The position numbers and the translations under genes are program-made. Under the pieces are notes generated by a model. It saw only the letters and a program-made list of their open reading frames with translations, was not told where the DNA came from and searched no databases. From Cladorhizidae sp. MBARI D1340-BT2 (Eukaryota > Porifera > Demospongiae > Poecilosclerida > Cladorhizidae), in NCBI GenBank assembly GCA_028752905.1, contig JAQNBH010000019.1:1757001-1821000 (forward strand): a stretch of DNA of 64,000 nt, written 5' to 3'. Shown here in pieces: positions 53,101-64,000 of the stretch (its first letter is position 1; the number at the start of each line of letters is the position of its first letter).

Positions 53101-55581
53101 ATCAAACATCCATAATATTCTGCACACTTCACTGTAATGGACTTGATATGATTCGAATGATAGGTTTCATTATGTGTTCTCTATCTTGATATTTGCCCTA
53201 ATTTAGTCTATATATATGTTTCTCATTTTCCCCCCAAAAATCTTGTTATTTTGCCGTAAAGCTCATAACTTTTCTACACTTTACCCCAAAAAGATAATTT
53301 TTATATCACGGGATAGCCCTTCTAATTATCTGTCTTTTGTACGTGCCAAAATTTTGAGTACTCTCTAAGTATTAGCAAGTTATGGTGATTTGAAGTGGTA
53401 AGGTTTGCGATCTTTCCTGGCGTTTTCCAGTTGCCAAAGCGGTGGCCTGCCAGTGAAAAACCACTACATTTATTGATAATCTGTTGACATGTTGCAGATA
53501 AGGGCCTTCTCTATCAGTTGACAAAATCTGGGACTTTGGTCTTGTTAATTAGGGCAGTTATGAATTGTTCTCTTACTTGATGCTAAACATGTTAGCTTCG
53601 TAGATTATCCACACTTCACTGAATAGACTTGATGTATAGCTATTAAGATAGGACTCTCTAAGTGCTCTCTCTTGATACCAAACATCCATATATTCTGCAC
53701 ACTTCACTGTAATGGACTTGCAAGATAGGTATCTCTCAGTGTTCTCTATCTTGAGCTAAACATGTTAGCTTCATAGATTCTCCACACTTCACTGAATAGA
53801 CTTGATATATAGCTCTAAAGGTAGGCCTCTCTCTGTTCTCTCTCTTGATACCAAACATCCGTATATTCTGCATACATAGAATCACAAGATAGGTTTCTCT
53901 ATGTGTTCTCTATCTTGATGCTAAACAGGTTAGCTTCATAGATTCTCCACACTTCACTGTATAAACTTGATATAGAGCTATTAAGATAGGTCTCTCCCTG
54001 TGCTCTCTGTTGATATCAAACATCCATAATATTCTGCACACTTCACTGTAATGGACTTGATATGATTCGAATGATAGGTTTCATTATGTGTTCTCTATCT
54101 TGATATTTGCCCTAATTTGGTCTATATGTTTCTCATTTTCCCCCCAAAAATCTTGTTATTTTGCCGTAAAGCTCATAACTTTTCTACACTCTACTCCAAA
54201 AAGATAATTTTTATATCACCGGATAGCCCTTCTAATTATCTGTCTTTTGTACGTGCCAAAATTTTGAGTACTCTAAGTATTAGCAAGTTATGGTGATTTG
54301 AAGTGGTAAGGTTTGCGATCTTTCCTGGCGTTTTCCAGTTGCCAAAGCGGTGGCCTGCCAGTGAAAAACCACTACATTTATTGATAATCTGTTGACATGT
54401 TGCAGATAAGGGCCTTCTCTATCAGTTGACAAAATCTGGGACTTTGGTCTTGTTAATTAGGGCAGTTATGAATTGTACTCTTACTTGATGCTAAACATGT
54501 TAGCTTCGTAGATTATCCACACTTCACTGAATAGACTTGATGTATAGCTATTAAGATAGGACTCTCTAAGTGCTCTCTCTTGATACCAAACATCCATATA
54601 TTCTGCACACTTCACTGTAATGGACTTGCAAGATAGGTATCTCTCAGTGTTCTCTATCTTGAGCTAAACATGTTAGCTTCATAGATTCTCCACACTTCAC
54701 TGAATAGACTTGATATATAGCTCTAAAGGTAGGCCTCTCTCTGTTCTCTCTCTTGATACCAAACATCCGTATATTCTGCATACATAGAATCACAAGATAG
54801 GTTTCTCTATGTGTTCTCTATCTTGATGCTAAACAGGTTAGCTTCATAGATTCTCCACACTTCACTGTATAAACTTGATATAGAGCTATTAAGATAGGTC
54901 TCTCCCTGTGCTCTCTGTTGATATCAAACATCCATAATATTCTGCACACTTCACTGTAATGGACTTGATATGATTCGAATGATAGGTTTCATTATGTGTT
55001 CTCTATCTTGATATTTGCCCTAATTTGGTCTATATGTTTCTCATTTTCCCCCCAAAAATCTTGTTATTTTGCCGTAAAGCTCATAACTTTTCTACACTCT
55101 ACCCCAAAAAGATAATTTTTATATCACCGGATAGCCCTTCTAATTATCTGTCTTTTGTACGTGCCAAAATTTTGAGTACTCTAAGTATTAGCAAGTTATG
55201 GTGATTTGAAGTGGTAAGGTTTGCGATCTTTCCTGGCGTTTTCCAGTTGCCAAAGCGGTGGCCTGCCAGTGAAAAACCACTACATTTATTGATAATCTGT
55301 TGACATGTTGCAGATAAGGGCCTTCTCTATCAGTTGACAAAATCTGGGACTTTGGTCTTGTTAATTAGGGCAGTTATGAATTGTACTCTTACTTGATGCT
55401 AAACATGTTAGCTTCGTAGATTATCCACACTTCACTGAATAGACTTGATGTATAGCTATTAAGATAGGACTCTCTAAGTGCTCTCTCTTGATACCAAACA
55501 TCCATATATTCTGCACACTTCACTGTAATGGACTTGCAAGATAGGTATCTCTCAGTGTTCTCTATCTTGAGCTAAACATTT
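50124..55581 (+). repeat. Hexamer, first copy (units 56-61), two long-short-short trimers
   Basis: Unit starts are 50124 (long), 51036 (short), 51944 (short), 52852 (long), 53766 (short) and 54674 (short), totalling 5,458 bp. Marks in order are: unit 56 CTCTACAGG, CTGTCCCTG and GGGGTGG; unit 57 ending CATTTTAG; unit 58 GATATAGAGC and CACACGTCAC; unit 59 CTGTCCCTG, TTGTTCTCTT and a private extra CT making ACTCTCTAAG (unit 914 bp); unit 60 GATATAGAGC and CTACTCC; unit 61 GATATAGAGC and a CATTTTAG end. All recur in order in the next six units. Confidence 0.93.
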
Positions 55582-58500
55582 TAGCTTCATAGATTCTCCA
55601 CACTTCACTGAATAGACTTGATATATAGCTCTACAGGTAGGCCTCTCTCTGTTCTCTCTCTTGATACCAAACATCCGTATATTCTGCATACATAGAATCA
55701 CAAGATAGGTTTCTCTATGTGTTCTCTATCTTGATGCTAAACAGGTTAGCTTCATAGATTCTCCACACTTCACTGTATAAACTTGATATATAGCTATTAA
55801 GATAGGTCTGTCCCTGTGCTCTCTGTTGATATCAAACATCCATAATATTCTGCACACTTCACTGTAATGGACTTGATATGATTCGAATGATAGGTTTCAT
55901 TATGTGTTCTCTATCTTGATATTTGCCCTAATTTAGTCTATATATATGTTTCTCATTTTCCCCCCAAAAATCTTGTTATTTTGCCGTAAAGCTCATAACT
56001 TTTCTACACTTTACCCCAAAAAGATAATTTTTATATCACGGGATAGCCCTTCTAATTATCTGTCTTTTGTACGTGCCAAAATTTTGAGTACTCTAAGTAT
56101 TAGCAAGTTATGGTGATTTGAAGTGGTAAGGTTTGCGATCTTTCCTGGCGTTTTCCAGTTGCCAAAGGGGTGGCCTGCCAGTGAAAAACCACTACATTTA
56201 TTGATAATCTGTTGACATGTTGCAGATAAGGGCCTTCTCTATCAGTTGACAAAATCTGGGACTTTGGTCTTGTTAATTAGGGCAGTTATGAATTGTACTC
56301 TTACTTGATGCTAAACATGTTAGCTTCGTAGATTATCCACACTTCACTGAATAGACTTGATGTATAGCTATTAAGATAGGACTCTCTAAGTGCTCTCTCT
56401 TGATACCAAACATCCATATATTCTGCACACTTCACTGTAATGGACTTGCAAGATAGGTATCTCTCAGTGTTCTCTATCTTGAGCTAAACATGTTAGCTTC
56501 ATAGATTCTCCACACTTCACTGAATAGACTTGATATATAGCTCTAAAGGTAGGCCTCTCTCTGTTCTCTCTCTTGATACCAAACATCCGTATATTCTGCA
56601 TACATAGAATCACAAGATAGGTTTCTCTATGTGTTCTCTATCTTGATGCTAAACAGGTTAGCTTCATAGATTCTCCACACTTCACTGTATAAACTTGATA
56701 TATAGCTATTAAGATAGGTCTGTCCCTGTGCTCTCTGTTGATATCAAACATCCATAATATTCTGCACACTTCACTGTAATGGACTTGATATGATTCGAAT
56801 GATAGGTTTCATTATGTGTTCTCTATCTTGATATTTGCCCTAATTTGGTCTATATGTTTCTCATTTTCCCCCCAAAAATCTTGTTATTTTGCCGTAAAGC
56901 TCATAACTTTTCTACACTCTACCCCAAAAAGATAATTTTTATATCACCGGATAGCCCTTCTAATTATCTGTCTTTTGTACGTGCCAAAATTTTGAGTACT
57001 CTAAGTATTAGCAAGTTATGGTGATTTGAAGTGGTAAGGTTTGCGATCTTTCCTGGCGTTTTCCAGTTGCCAAAGCGGTGGCCTGCCAGTGAAAAACCAC
57101 TACATTTATTGATAATCTGTTGACATGTTGCAGATAAGGGCCTTCTCTATCAGTTGACAAAATCTGGGACTTTGGTCTTGTTAATTAGGGCAGTTATGAA
57201 TTGTACTCTTACTTGATGCTAAACATGTTAGCTTCGTAGATTATCCACACTTCACTGAATAGACTTGATGTATAGCTATTAAGATAGGACTCTCTAAGTG
57301 CTCTCTCTTGATACCAAACATCCATATATTCTGCACACTTCACTGTAATGGACTTGCAAGATAGGTATCTCTCAGTGTTCTCTATCTTGAGCTAAACATT
57401 TTAGCTTCATAGATTCTCCACACTTCACTGAATAGACTTGATATATAGCTCTAAAGGTAGGCCTCTCTCTGTTCTCTCTCTTGATACCAAACATCCGTAT
57501 ATTCTGCATACATAGAATCACAAGATAGGTTTCTCTATGTGTTCTCTATCTTGATGCTAAACAGGTTAGCTTCATAGATTCTCCACACTTCACTGTATAA
57601 ACTTGATATAGAGCTATTAAGATAGGTCTCTCCCTGTGCTCTCTGTTGATATCAAACATCCATAATATTCTGCACACTTCACTGTAATGGACTTGATATG
57701 ATTCGAATGATAGGTTTCATTATGTGTTCTCTATCTTGATATTTGCCCTAATTTGGTCTATATGTTTCTCATTTTCCCCCCAAAAATCTTGTTATTTTGC
57801 CGTAAAGCTCATAACTTTTCTACACTCTACCCCAAAAAGATAATTTTTATATCACCGGATAGCCCTTCTAATTATCTGTCTTTTGTACGTGCCAAAATTT
57901 TGAGTACTCTAAGTATTAGCAAGTTATGGTGATTTGAAGTGGTAAGGTTTGCGATCTTTCCTGGCGTTTTCCAGTTGCCAAAGCGGTGGCCTGCCAGTGA
58001 AAAACCACTACATTTATTGATAATCTGTTGACATGTTGCAGATAAGGGCCTTCTCTATCAGTTGACAAAATCTGGGACTTTGGTCTTGTTAATTAGGGCA
58101 GTTATGAATTGTACTCTTACTTGATGCTAAACATGTTAGCTTCGTAGATTATCCACACGTCACTGAATAGACTTGATGTATAGCTATTAAGATAGGACTC
58201 TCTAAGTGCTCTCTCTTGATACCAAACATCCATATATTCTGCACACTTCACTGTAATGGACTTGCAAGATAGGTATCTCTCAGTGTTCTCTATCTTGAGC
58301 TAAACATGTTAGCTTCATAGATTCTCCACACTTCACTGAATAGACTTGATATATAGCTCTAAAGGTAGGCCTCTCTCTGTTCTCTCTCTTGATACCAAAC
58401 ATCCGTATATTCTGCATACATAGAATCACAAGATAGGTTTCTCTATGTGTTCTCTATCTTGATGCTAAACAGGTTAGCTTCATAGATTCTCCACACTTCA

Positions 58501-61037
58501 CTGTATAAACTTGATATATAGCTATTAAGATAGGTCTGTCCCTGTGCTCTCTGTTGATATCAAACATCCATAATATTCTGCACACTTCACTGTAATGGAC
58601 TTGATATGATTCGAATGATAGGTTTCATTATGTGTTCTCTATCTTGATATTTGCCCTAATTTAGTCTATATATATGTTTCTCATTTTCCCCCCAAAAATC
58701 TTGTTATTTTGCCGTAAAGCTCATAACTTTTCTACACTTTACCCCAAAAAGATAATTTTTATATCACGGGATAGCCCTTCTAATTATCTGTCTTTTGTAC
58801 GTGCCAAAATTTTGAGTACTCTAAGTATTAGCAAGTTATGGTGATTTGAAGTGGTAAGGTTTGCGATCTTTCCTGGCGTTTTCCAGTTGCCAAAGCGGTG
58901 GCCTGCCAGTGAAAAACCACTACATTTATTGATAATCTGTTGACATGTTGCAGATAAGGGCCTTCTCTATCAGTTGACAAAATCTGGGACTTTGGTCTTG
59001 TTAATTAGGGCAGTTATGAATTGTTCTCTTACTTGATGCTAAACATGTTAGCTTCGTAGATTATCCACACTTCACTGAATAGACTTGATGTATAGCTATT
59101 AAGATAGGACTCTCTAAGTGCTCTCTCTTGATACCAAACATCCATATATTCTGCACACTTCACTGTAATGGACTTGCAAGATAGGTATCTCTCAGTGTTC
59201 TCTATCTTGAGCTAAACATGTTAGCTTCATAGATTCTCCACACTTCACTGAATAGACTTGATATATAGCTCTAAAGGTAGGCCTCTCTCTGTTCTCTCTC
59301 TTGATACCAAACATCCGTATATTCTGCATACATAGAATCACAAGATAGGTTTCTCTATGTGTTCTCTATCTTGATGCTAAACAGGTTAGCTTCATAGATT
59401 CTCCACACTTCACTGTATAAACTTGATATAGAGCTATTAAGATAGGTCTCTCCCTGTGCTCTCTGTTGATATCAAACATCCATAATATTCTGCAAACTTC
59501 ACTGTAATGGACTTGATATGATTCGAATGATAGGTTTCATTATGTGTTCTCTATCTTGATATTTGCCCTAATTTGGTCTATATGTTTCTCATTTTCCCCC
59601 CAAAAATCTTGTTATTTTGCCGTAAAGCTCATAACTTTTCTACACTCTACTCCAAAAAGATAATTTTTATATCACCGGATAGCCCTTCTAATTATCTGTC
59701 TTTTGTACGTGCCAAAATTTTGAGTACTCTAAGTATTAGCAAGTTATGGTGATTTGAAGTGGTAAGGTTTGCGATCTTTCCTGGCGTTTTCCAGTTGCCA
59801 AAGCGGTGGCCTGCCAGTGAAAAACCACTACATTTATTGATAATCTGTTGACATGTTGCAGATAAGGGCCTTCTCTATCAGTTGACAAAATCTGGGACTT
59901 TGGTCTTGTTAATTAGGGCAGTTATGAATTGTACTCTTACTTGATGCTAAACATGTTAGCTTCGTAGATTATCCACACTTCACTGAATAGACTTGATGTA
60001 TAGCTATTAAGATAGGACTCTCTAAGTGCTCTCTCTTGATACCAAACATCCATATATTCTGCACACTTCACTGTAATGGACTTGCAAGATAGGTATCTCT
60101 CAGTGTTCTCTATCTTGAGCTAAACATTTTAGCTTCATAGATTCTCCACACTTCACTGAATAGACTTGATATATAGCTCTAAAGGTAGGCCTCTCTCTGT
60201 TCTCTCTCTTGATACCAAACATCCGTATATTCTGCATACATAGAATCACAAGATAGGTTTCTCTATGTGTTCTCTATCTTGATGCTAAACAGGTTAGCTT
60301 CATAGATTCTCCACACTTCACTGTATAAACTTGATATAGAGCTATTAAGATAGGTCTCTCCCTGTGCTCTCTGTTGATATCAAACATCCATAATATTCTG
60401 CACACTTCACTGTAATGGACTTGATATGATTCGAATGATAGGTTTCATTATGTGTTCTCTATCTTGATATTTGCCCTAATTTGGTCTATATGTTTCTCAT
60501 TTTCCCCCCAAAAATCTTGTTATTTTGCCGTAAAGCTCATAACTTTTCTACACTCTACTCCAAAAAGATAATTTTTATATCACCGGATAGCCCTTCTAAT
60601 TATCTGTCTTTTGTACGTGCCAAAATTTTGAGTACTCTAAGTATTAGCAAGTTATGGTGATTTGAAGTGGTAAGGTTTGCGATCTTTCCTGGCGTTTTCC
60701 AGTTGCCAAAGCGGTGGCCTGCCAGTGAAAAACCACTACATTTATTGATAATCTGTTGACATGTTGCAGATAAGGGCCTTCTCTATCAGTTGACAAAATC
60801 TGGGACTTTGGTCTTGTTAATTAGGGCAGTTATGAATTGTACTCTTACTTGATGCTAAACATGTTAGCTTCGTAGATTATCCACACTTCACTGAATAGAC
60901 TTGATGTATAGCTATTAAGATAGGACTCTCTAAGTGCTCTCTCTTGATACCAAACATCCATATATTCTGCACACTTCACTGTAATGGACTTGCAAGATAG
61001 GTATCTCTCAGTGTTCTCTATCTTGAGCTAAACATTT
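55582..61037 (+). repeat. Hexamer, second copy (units 62-67)
   Basis: Unit starts are 55582, 56494, 57402, 58310, 59222 and 60130, totalling 5,456 bp. The rare marks of units 56-61 appear in the same order, including CTCTACAGG (62), CACACGTCAC (64) and TTGTTCTCTT (65). Differences seen from the first copy are: no extra CT in the fourth unit; CTGTCCCTG in unit 63 where 57 has CTCTCCCTG; CTGCAAACTTC and a CATTTTAG end in unit 66; and CTACTCC in unit 67 where 61 has CTACCCC. Such similarity implies a recent six-unit duplication. Confidence 0.93.
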
Positions 61038-63765
61038 TAGCTTCATAGATTCTCCACACTTCACTGAATAGACTTGATATATAGCTCTAAAGGTAGGCCT
61101 CTCTCTGTTCTCTCTCTTGATACCAAACATCCGTATATTCTGCATACATAGAATCACAAGATAGGTTTCTCTATGTGTTCTCTATCTTGATGCTAAACAG
61201 GTTAGCTTCATAGATTCTCCACACTTCACTGTATAAACTTGATATATAGCTATTAAGATAGGTCTCTCCCTGTGCTCTCTGTTGATATCAAACATCCATA
61301 ATATTCTGCACACTTCACTGTAATGGACTTGATATGATTCGAATGATAGGTTTCATTATGTGTTCTCTATCTTGATATTTGCCCTAATTTAGTCTATATA
61401 TATGTTTCTCATTTTCCCCCCAAAAATCTTGTTATTTTGCCGTAAAGCTCATAACTTTTCTACACTTTACCCCAAAAAGATAATTTTTATATCACGGGAT
61501 AGCCCTTCTAATTATCTGTCTTTTGTACGTGCCAAAATTTTGAGTACTCTAAGTATTAGCAAGTTATGGTGATTTGAAGTGGTAAGGTTTGCGATCTTTC
61601 CTGGCGTTTTCCAGTTGCCAAAGCGGTGGCCTGCCAGTGAAAAACCACTACATTTATTGATAATCTGTTGACATGTTGCAGATAAGGGCCTTCTCTATCA
61701 GTTGACAAAATCTGGGACTTTGGTCTTGTTAATTAGGGCAGTTATGAATTGTACTCTTACTTGATGCTAAACATGTTAGCTTCGTAGATTATCCACACTT
61801 CACTGAATAGACTTGATGTATAGCTATTAAGATAGGACTCTCTAAGTGCTCTCTCTTGATACCAAACATCCATATATTCTGCACACTTCACTGTAATGGA
61901 CTTGCAAGATAGGTATCTCTCAGTGTTCTCTATCTTGAGCTAAACATGTTAGCTTCATAGATTCTCCACACTTCACTGAATAGACTTGATATATAGCTCT
62001 AAAGGTAGGCCTCTCTCTGTTCTCTCTCTTGATACCAAACATCCGTATATTCTGCATACATAGAATCACAAGATAGGTTTCTCTATGTGTTCTCTATCTT
62101 GATGCTAAACAGGTTAGCTTCATAGATTCTCCACACTTCACTGTATAAACTTGATATATAGCTATTAAGATAGGTCTCTCCCTGTGCTCTCTGTTGATAT
62201 CAAACATCCATAATATTCTGCACACTTCACTGTAATGGACTTGATATGATTCGAATGATAGGTTTCATTATGTGTTCTCTATCTTGATATTTGCCCTAAT
62301 TTGGTCTATATGTTTCTCATTTTCCCCCCAAAAATCTTGTTATTTTGCCGTAAAGCTCATAACTTTTCTACACTCTACCCCAAAAAGATAATTTTTATAT
62401 CACCGGATAGCCCTTCTAATTATCTGTCTTTTGTACGTGCCAAAATTTTGAGTACTCTAAGTATTAGCAAGTTATGGTGATTTGAAGTGGTAAGGTTTGC
62501 GATCTTTCCTGGCGTTTTCCAGTTGCCAAAGCGGTGGCCTGCCAGTGAAAAACCACTACATTTATTGATAATCTGTTGACATGTTGCAGATAAGGGCCTT
62601 CTCTATCAGTTGACAAAATCTGGGACTTTGGTCTTGTTAATTAGGGCAGTTATGAATTGTACTCTTACTTGATGCTAAACATGTTAGCTTCGTAGATTAT
62701 CCACACGTCACTGAATAGACTTGATGTATAGCTATTAAGATAGGACTCTCTAAGTGCTCTCTCTTGATACCAAACATCCATATATTCTGCACACTTCACT
62801 GTAATGGACTTGCAAGATAGGTATCTCTCAGTGTTCTCTATCTTGAGCTAAACATGTTAGCTTCATAGATTCTCCACACTTCACTGAATAGACTTGATAT
62901 ATAGCTCTAAAGGTAGGCCTCTCTCTGTTCTCTCTCTTGATACCAAACATCCGTATATTCTGCATACATAGAATCACAAGATAGGTTTCTCTATGTGTTC
63001 TCTATCTTGATGCTAAACAGGTTAGCTTCATAGATTCTCCACACTTCACTGTATAAACTTGATATATAGCTATTAAGATAGGTCTCTCCCTGTGCTCTCT
63101 GTTGATATCAAACATCCATAATATTCTGCACACTTCACTGTAATGGACTTGATATGATTCGAATGATAGGTTTCATTATGTGTTCTCTATCTTGATATTT
63201 GCCCTAATTTGGTCTATATGTTTCTCATTTTCCCCCCAAAAATCTTGTTATTTTGCCGTAAAGCTCATAACTTTTCTACACTCTACCCCAAAAAGATAAT
63301 TTTTATATCACCGGATAGCCCTTCTAATTATCTGTCTTTTGTACGTGCCAAAATTTTGAGTACTCTAAGTATTAGCAAGTTATGGTGATTTGAAGTGGTA
63401 AGGTTTGCGATCTTTCCTGGCGTTTTCCAGTTGCCAAAGCGGTGGCCTGCCAGTGAAAAACCACTACATTTATTGATAATCTGTTGACATGTTGCAGATA
63501 AGGGCCTTCTCTATCAGTTGACAAAATCTGGGACTTTGGTCTTGTTAATTAGGGCAGTTATGAATTGTACTCTTACTTGATGCTAAACATGTTAGCTTCG
63601 TAGATTATCCACACGTCACTGAATAGACTTGATGTATAGCTATTAAGATAGGACTCTCTAAGTGCTCTCTCTTGATACCAAACATCCATATATTCTGCAC
63701 ACTTCACTGTAATGGACTTGCAAGATAGGTATCTCTCAGTGTTCTCTATCTTGAGCTAAACATGT
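61038..63765 (+). repeat. Trimer of units 68-70 (long-short-short)
   Basis: Unit 68 (61038-61949) is 912 bp with CTTTACC and CACGGGA. Units 69 (61950-62857) and 70 (62858-63765) are 908 bp and both carry CACACGTCAC, the mark of units 58 and 64. The trimer keeps the 2,728-bp period but lacks GATATAGAGC and CTGTCCCTG, so it is a third variant and not a further copy of the hexamer halves. Confidence 0.9.
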
Positions 63766-64000
63766 TAGCTTCATAGATTCTCCACACTTCACTGAATAGA
63801 CTTGATATATAGCTCTAAAGGTAGGCCTCTCTCTGTTCTCTCTCTTGATACCAAACATCCGTATATTCTGCATACATAGAATCACAAGATAGGTTTCTCT
63901 ATGTGTTCTCTATCTTGATGCTAAACAGGTTAGCTTCATAGATTCTCCACACTTCACTGTATAAACTTGATATATAGCTATTAAGATAGGTCTCTCCCTG
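63766..64000 (+). repeat. Unit 71: partial monomer cut by the window edge
   Basis: These 235 bases cover sub-repeat A and the start of sub-repeat B, ending in GTCTCTCCCTG. They have AAAGG and GATATATAGC, the common forms. The core is not reached, so its class is unknown. The array continues beyond the window. Confidence 0.97.

Larger units (their letters stand above)
1..64000 (+). repeat. Tandem satellite array, about 912-bp unit, 70 complete copies plus a partial one
   Basis: Starting from TAGCTTCATAGATTCTCC at base 1, the same unit recurs at 913, 1825, 2737, 3649, 4561 and so on to 62858, with a partial copy from 63766. Unit lengths are 912 bp for all of units 1-32 except unit 16 (911). 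From unit 33 on they are mostly 912 or 908, with single units of 911, 913 and 914. Copies differ at only a handful of sites, apart from unit 16. All copies have the same orientation, and nothing is inserted between them. The entire window therefore lacks genes; every stretch over 300 bases is satellite. Both array ends lie outside the window. Arrays of this size and uniformity are known from eukaryotic heterochromatin. Assignment to a centromere rather than a pericentromere, knob or other block is not possible from sequence alone. Confidence 0.99.

Noticed and set aside
1..64000. CRISPR array or phage-type repeat region
   Set aside because: The repeat unit is 912 bp with no short repeat-spacer alternation, no unique spacers and no cas or phage genes.
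1..64000. Ribosomal DNA intergenic-spacer repeats
   Set aside because: No rRNA gene sequence appears in 64 kb and the unit repeats without interruption.
1..64000. CENP-B box or telomere-type repeats as proof of location
   Set aside because: I found no match to the mammalian CENP-B box and no runs of TTAGGG, TTTAGGG or TTAGG; a lone TTAGGG within the core is not tandem.

Overview
The whole 64,000-base window is one uninterrupted head-to-tail satellite DNA array. The unit is 912 bp (908 bp in a second class). I count 70 complete copies, all on the same strand and in the same phase, plus a 235-base partial copy at the right edge. The array continues off both ends, so no flanking DNA is visible. 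I see no protein-coding gene, rRNA or tRNA gene, transposon insertion, inversion or telomere repeat. The DNA is AT-rich, with stop codons in every frame of the unit. An array this long and this uniform points to constitutive heterochromatin of a eukaryote, such as a centromere, pericentromere, knob or sex/B chromosome. The sequence does not let me name the species or the chromosomal site.

The unit is itself composite. Taking TAGCTTCATAG as position 1, it has three related sub-repeats of about 165-182 bp. In circular order these are C (740-912), A (1-165) and B (166-347). Each splits into two half-repeats of about 77-89 bp that begin ATTCTSC or similar. The remaining core (348-739) is unrelated to them and present once per unit. 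The visible levels are therefore about 85 bp, about 170 bp, 912 bp, and at the right end 2,728 bp (trimer) and about 5,457 bp (hexamer).

Layout: units 1-32 (1-29183) are nearly all 912 bp 'long' units. They differ only at a few linked sites and contain one strongly diverged unit (unit 16, 13681-14591). From 29184 a 'short' class appears, with a 4-bp loss in a TA run and a linked A-to-G change. Units 33-55 mix long and short copies irregularly, with several local duplications of one or two units. From 50124 to the end the order settles into long-short-short. This trimer occurs five times and carries a nested duplication of six units (50124-55581 repeated as 55582-61037, differing at only a few sites).

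The units behave as a concerted-evolution family. Private substitutions mark single copies, shared substitutions mark copies related by unequal exchange, and mosaic combinations of markers suggest gene conversion. The three open frames of about 60 codons depend on changes private to single units and are not genes. The most interesting content is the emergence of higher-order structure from left to right, the mosaic unit 16, and a conserved short inverted repeat found twice in each unit.
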